Origin: an uncultured Clostridia bacterium
GTDB taxonomy: Bacteria > Bacillota > Clostridia > Oscillospirales > CAG-272
Assembly (NCBI GenBank): GCA_937895775.1
Contig: CALBLD010000016.1
Coordinates: forward strand, 1 to 6,793
DNA: 6,793 nt
Direction of reading: 5' to 3'
Positions 5,844 to 6,793 of this stretch are shown here, piece after piece. Under the pieces are notes generated by a model. The model made no database searches, was not told the origin of the DNA, and saw only the letters and a program-made list of their open reading frames with translations. Positions within the stretch are counted from its first letter, which is position 1, and each line of letters starts with the position of its first letter. A program made the translations under genes and the position numbers.

Positions 5844-6793
5844 TTATCTTTCTCTTCCGGCAGATCCCGAAAAAAGAATCAGAAACGGGTATATTTCAAG
5901 TCTTCCGAGCAGCATATCTGCCGAAAGAATCAGCTTTGTCAAACCGGAAAACGCCGAGAAGTTTCCCATACCGAGCGTTCCGAGACCAGGTCCGATATTA
6001 TTCAGGCAGGAAACAACGGCGGTAAAATCGGTAACCACATCGGTCTTTTCGATCGCGGAGACTGCGATTGTCGAAACGACGAGTACCAGCATATATATCA
6101 CGAAGTAATTACTTGTTCCTCTTACGACATCGCTTTCGACCGTCTTTCCTTCGAATCTGACCGTTCTGACCGTCCGCGGCTGTATGACATAGCGTATCTC
6201 GCGGAACGCCGATTTCAGAAGTATTATCAGACGTCCGACTTTGAGTCCGCCTCCGGTCGATCCGGCGCATCCGCCTATAAACATCAGAAGCAGCATAACC
6301 GTCTGCGACAGTGCCGGCCATGTTGTTATATCAGCCGTGACAAAGCCGGTCGTTGACATAATCGACGCGCTCTGGAATGCCGCATATCTGAGTGCCGAAG
6401 CGAAGCCTCCGTATATTTTCATGATGTTCAGCGTGACCGTCAGTGTTGCCGCCGCATAGATCGTCAGATAGCATATAAGCTCCTCCGATTTCAGCGCCTG
6501 CAAAATCTTACCGGTAATTACAAGATAGAACAGGTTGAAATTTATTCCGAACAACATCATAAAAACAGTTGTGACGACTTCGACATAAACGCTTGAATAG
6601 GCGGCAATACTGCTGTTCATGTTTGAAAATCCGCCGGTTCCCGCCGTTGAAAACGAAATCAGCACCGCGTCGTAGAAGTCAACTTTAAACAAGAGCAACA
6701 CAAGCTGAGCAAGCGTAAGTCCTATATAAAGCATATACATGATTATTGCCGTATGCTTCAGCGACGAAACAAGTTTGCCGACCTTCGGTCCCA
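5844..6793 (-). CDS. trkH: TrkH-family potassium uptake protein (partial, 5' end beyond window)
   Basis: Pore-forming membrane subunit of a Trk-type K+ uptake system, which normally works with a cytoplasmic nucleotide-binding TrkA partner (not in this window). The frame is open to the right edge, where GPKVGKLVSSLKHTA matches an internal stretch of TrkH, so the ATG at 6740 is internal. The 315 visible residues are the C-terminal two thirds of a roughly 480-residue protein. Visible elements, numbered from the first whole codon: second pore loop STAGTGGFSN (48-57), third pore loop STTGF (146-150), the Gly-rich intramembrane loop GGCAGSTGGGLKVGR (173-187), fourth pore loop LNNIGPGLGTLG (263-274), and the C-terminal GRLEIYPFLILFS (296-308). 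The first pore loop should lie upstream. Several hydrophobic helices alternate with these loops. The GSTGGG loop and C-terminus favour TrkH over KtrB. No truncation or frameshift is seen in the visible part. Confidence 0.95.
   Translation of the reverse strand, partial: GPKVGKLVSSLKHTAIIMYMLYIGLTLAQLVLLLFKVDFYDAVLISFSTAGTGGFSNMNSSIAAYSSVYVEVVTTVFMMLFGINFNLFYLVITGKILQALKSEELICYLTIYAAATLTVTLNIMKIYGGFASALRYAAFQSASIMSTTGFVTADITTWPALSQTVMLLLMFIGGCAGSTGGGLKVGRLIILLKSAFREIRYVIQPRTVRTVRFEGKTVESDVVRGTSNYFVIYMLVLVVSTIAVSAIEKTDVVTDFTAVVSCLNNIGPGLGTLGMGNFSAFSGLTKLILSADMLLGRLEIYPFLILFSGSAGRER

Noticed and set aside
5825..5880. Possible promoter (GATAAA-like -10) for the surface-protein gene at the end of trkH
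   Set aside because: A-rich hexamers are present but no credible -35 element was found at the right spacing; co-transcription with trkH is simpler.
6738..6740. ATG at 6740 as the true start of trkH
   Set aside because: The frame continues to the edge with GPKVGKLVSSLKHTA, a conserved internal TrkH stretch, and the first pore loop would otherwise be missing.

Overview
This looks like an ordinary chromosomal segment from an anaerobic Gram-positive bacterium of the Clostridia (Ruminococcaceae/Oscillospiraceae-like or a related uncultured lineage). The assignment is an inference. It rests on the style of the ATP synthase proteins, the purine-rich AAAGGA-type ribosome binding sites, and a signal-peptide/cohesin-like/Cys-repeat surface protein of a kind common in gut Clostridia. 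Base composition is moderate, with roughly equal GC and AT by eye. No mobile elements, CRISPR arrays, tRNAs or rRNAs were seen.

Left part (1-4109, + strand): the distal half of an F-type ATP synthase operon in the canonical order atpA (5' end cut by the window edge), atpG, atpD, atpC. The genes are tightly packed, with gaps of 2, 35 and 32 bases, and each has its own ribosome binding site. Together they encode alpha, gamma, beta and epsilon of the F1 head. The remaining subunits (a, c, b, delta) would be expected upstream of the window. All nucleotide-binding and signature motifs I checked are intact, and epsilon keeps the residues used for ATP sensing in Bacillus-type enzymes.

Centre (4111-4146): a perfect 15-bp inverted repeat with a 6-base loop, flanked by A and T runs. 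It fills essentially the whole gap between two convergent genes and should terminate transcription from both sides.

Right part (4147-6793, - strand): two genes read right to left. First comes a TrkH-family potassium uptake channel subunit (5' end beyond the right edge). After 41 bases with no visible terminator comes a 551-residue membrane-anchored surface protein. It has a signal peptide, one cohesin-like beta-sandwich domain, seven Cys/His-rich repeats, a single C-terminal transmembrane helix and an acidic cytoplasmic tail. The two are probably co-transcribed; whether they are functionally linked is unknown.

The most unusual item is the surface protein. The rest is well-understood housekeeping sequence, and I see no strong sign of a new multi-gene system.
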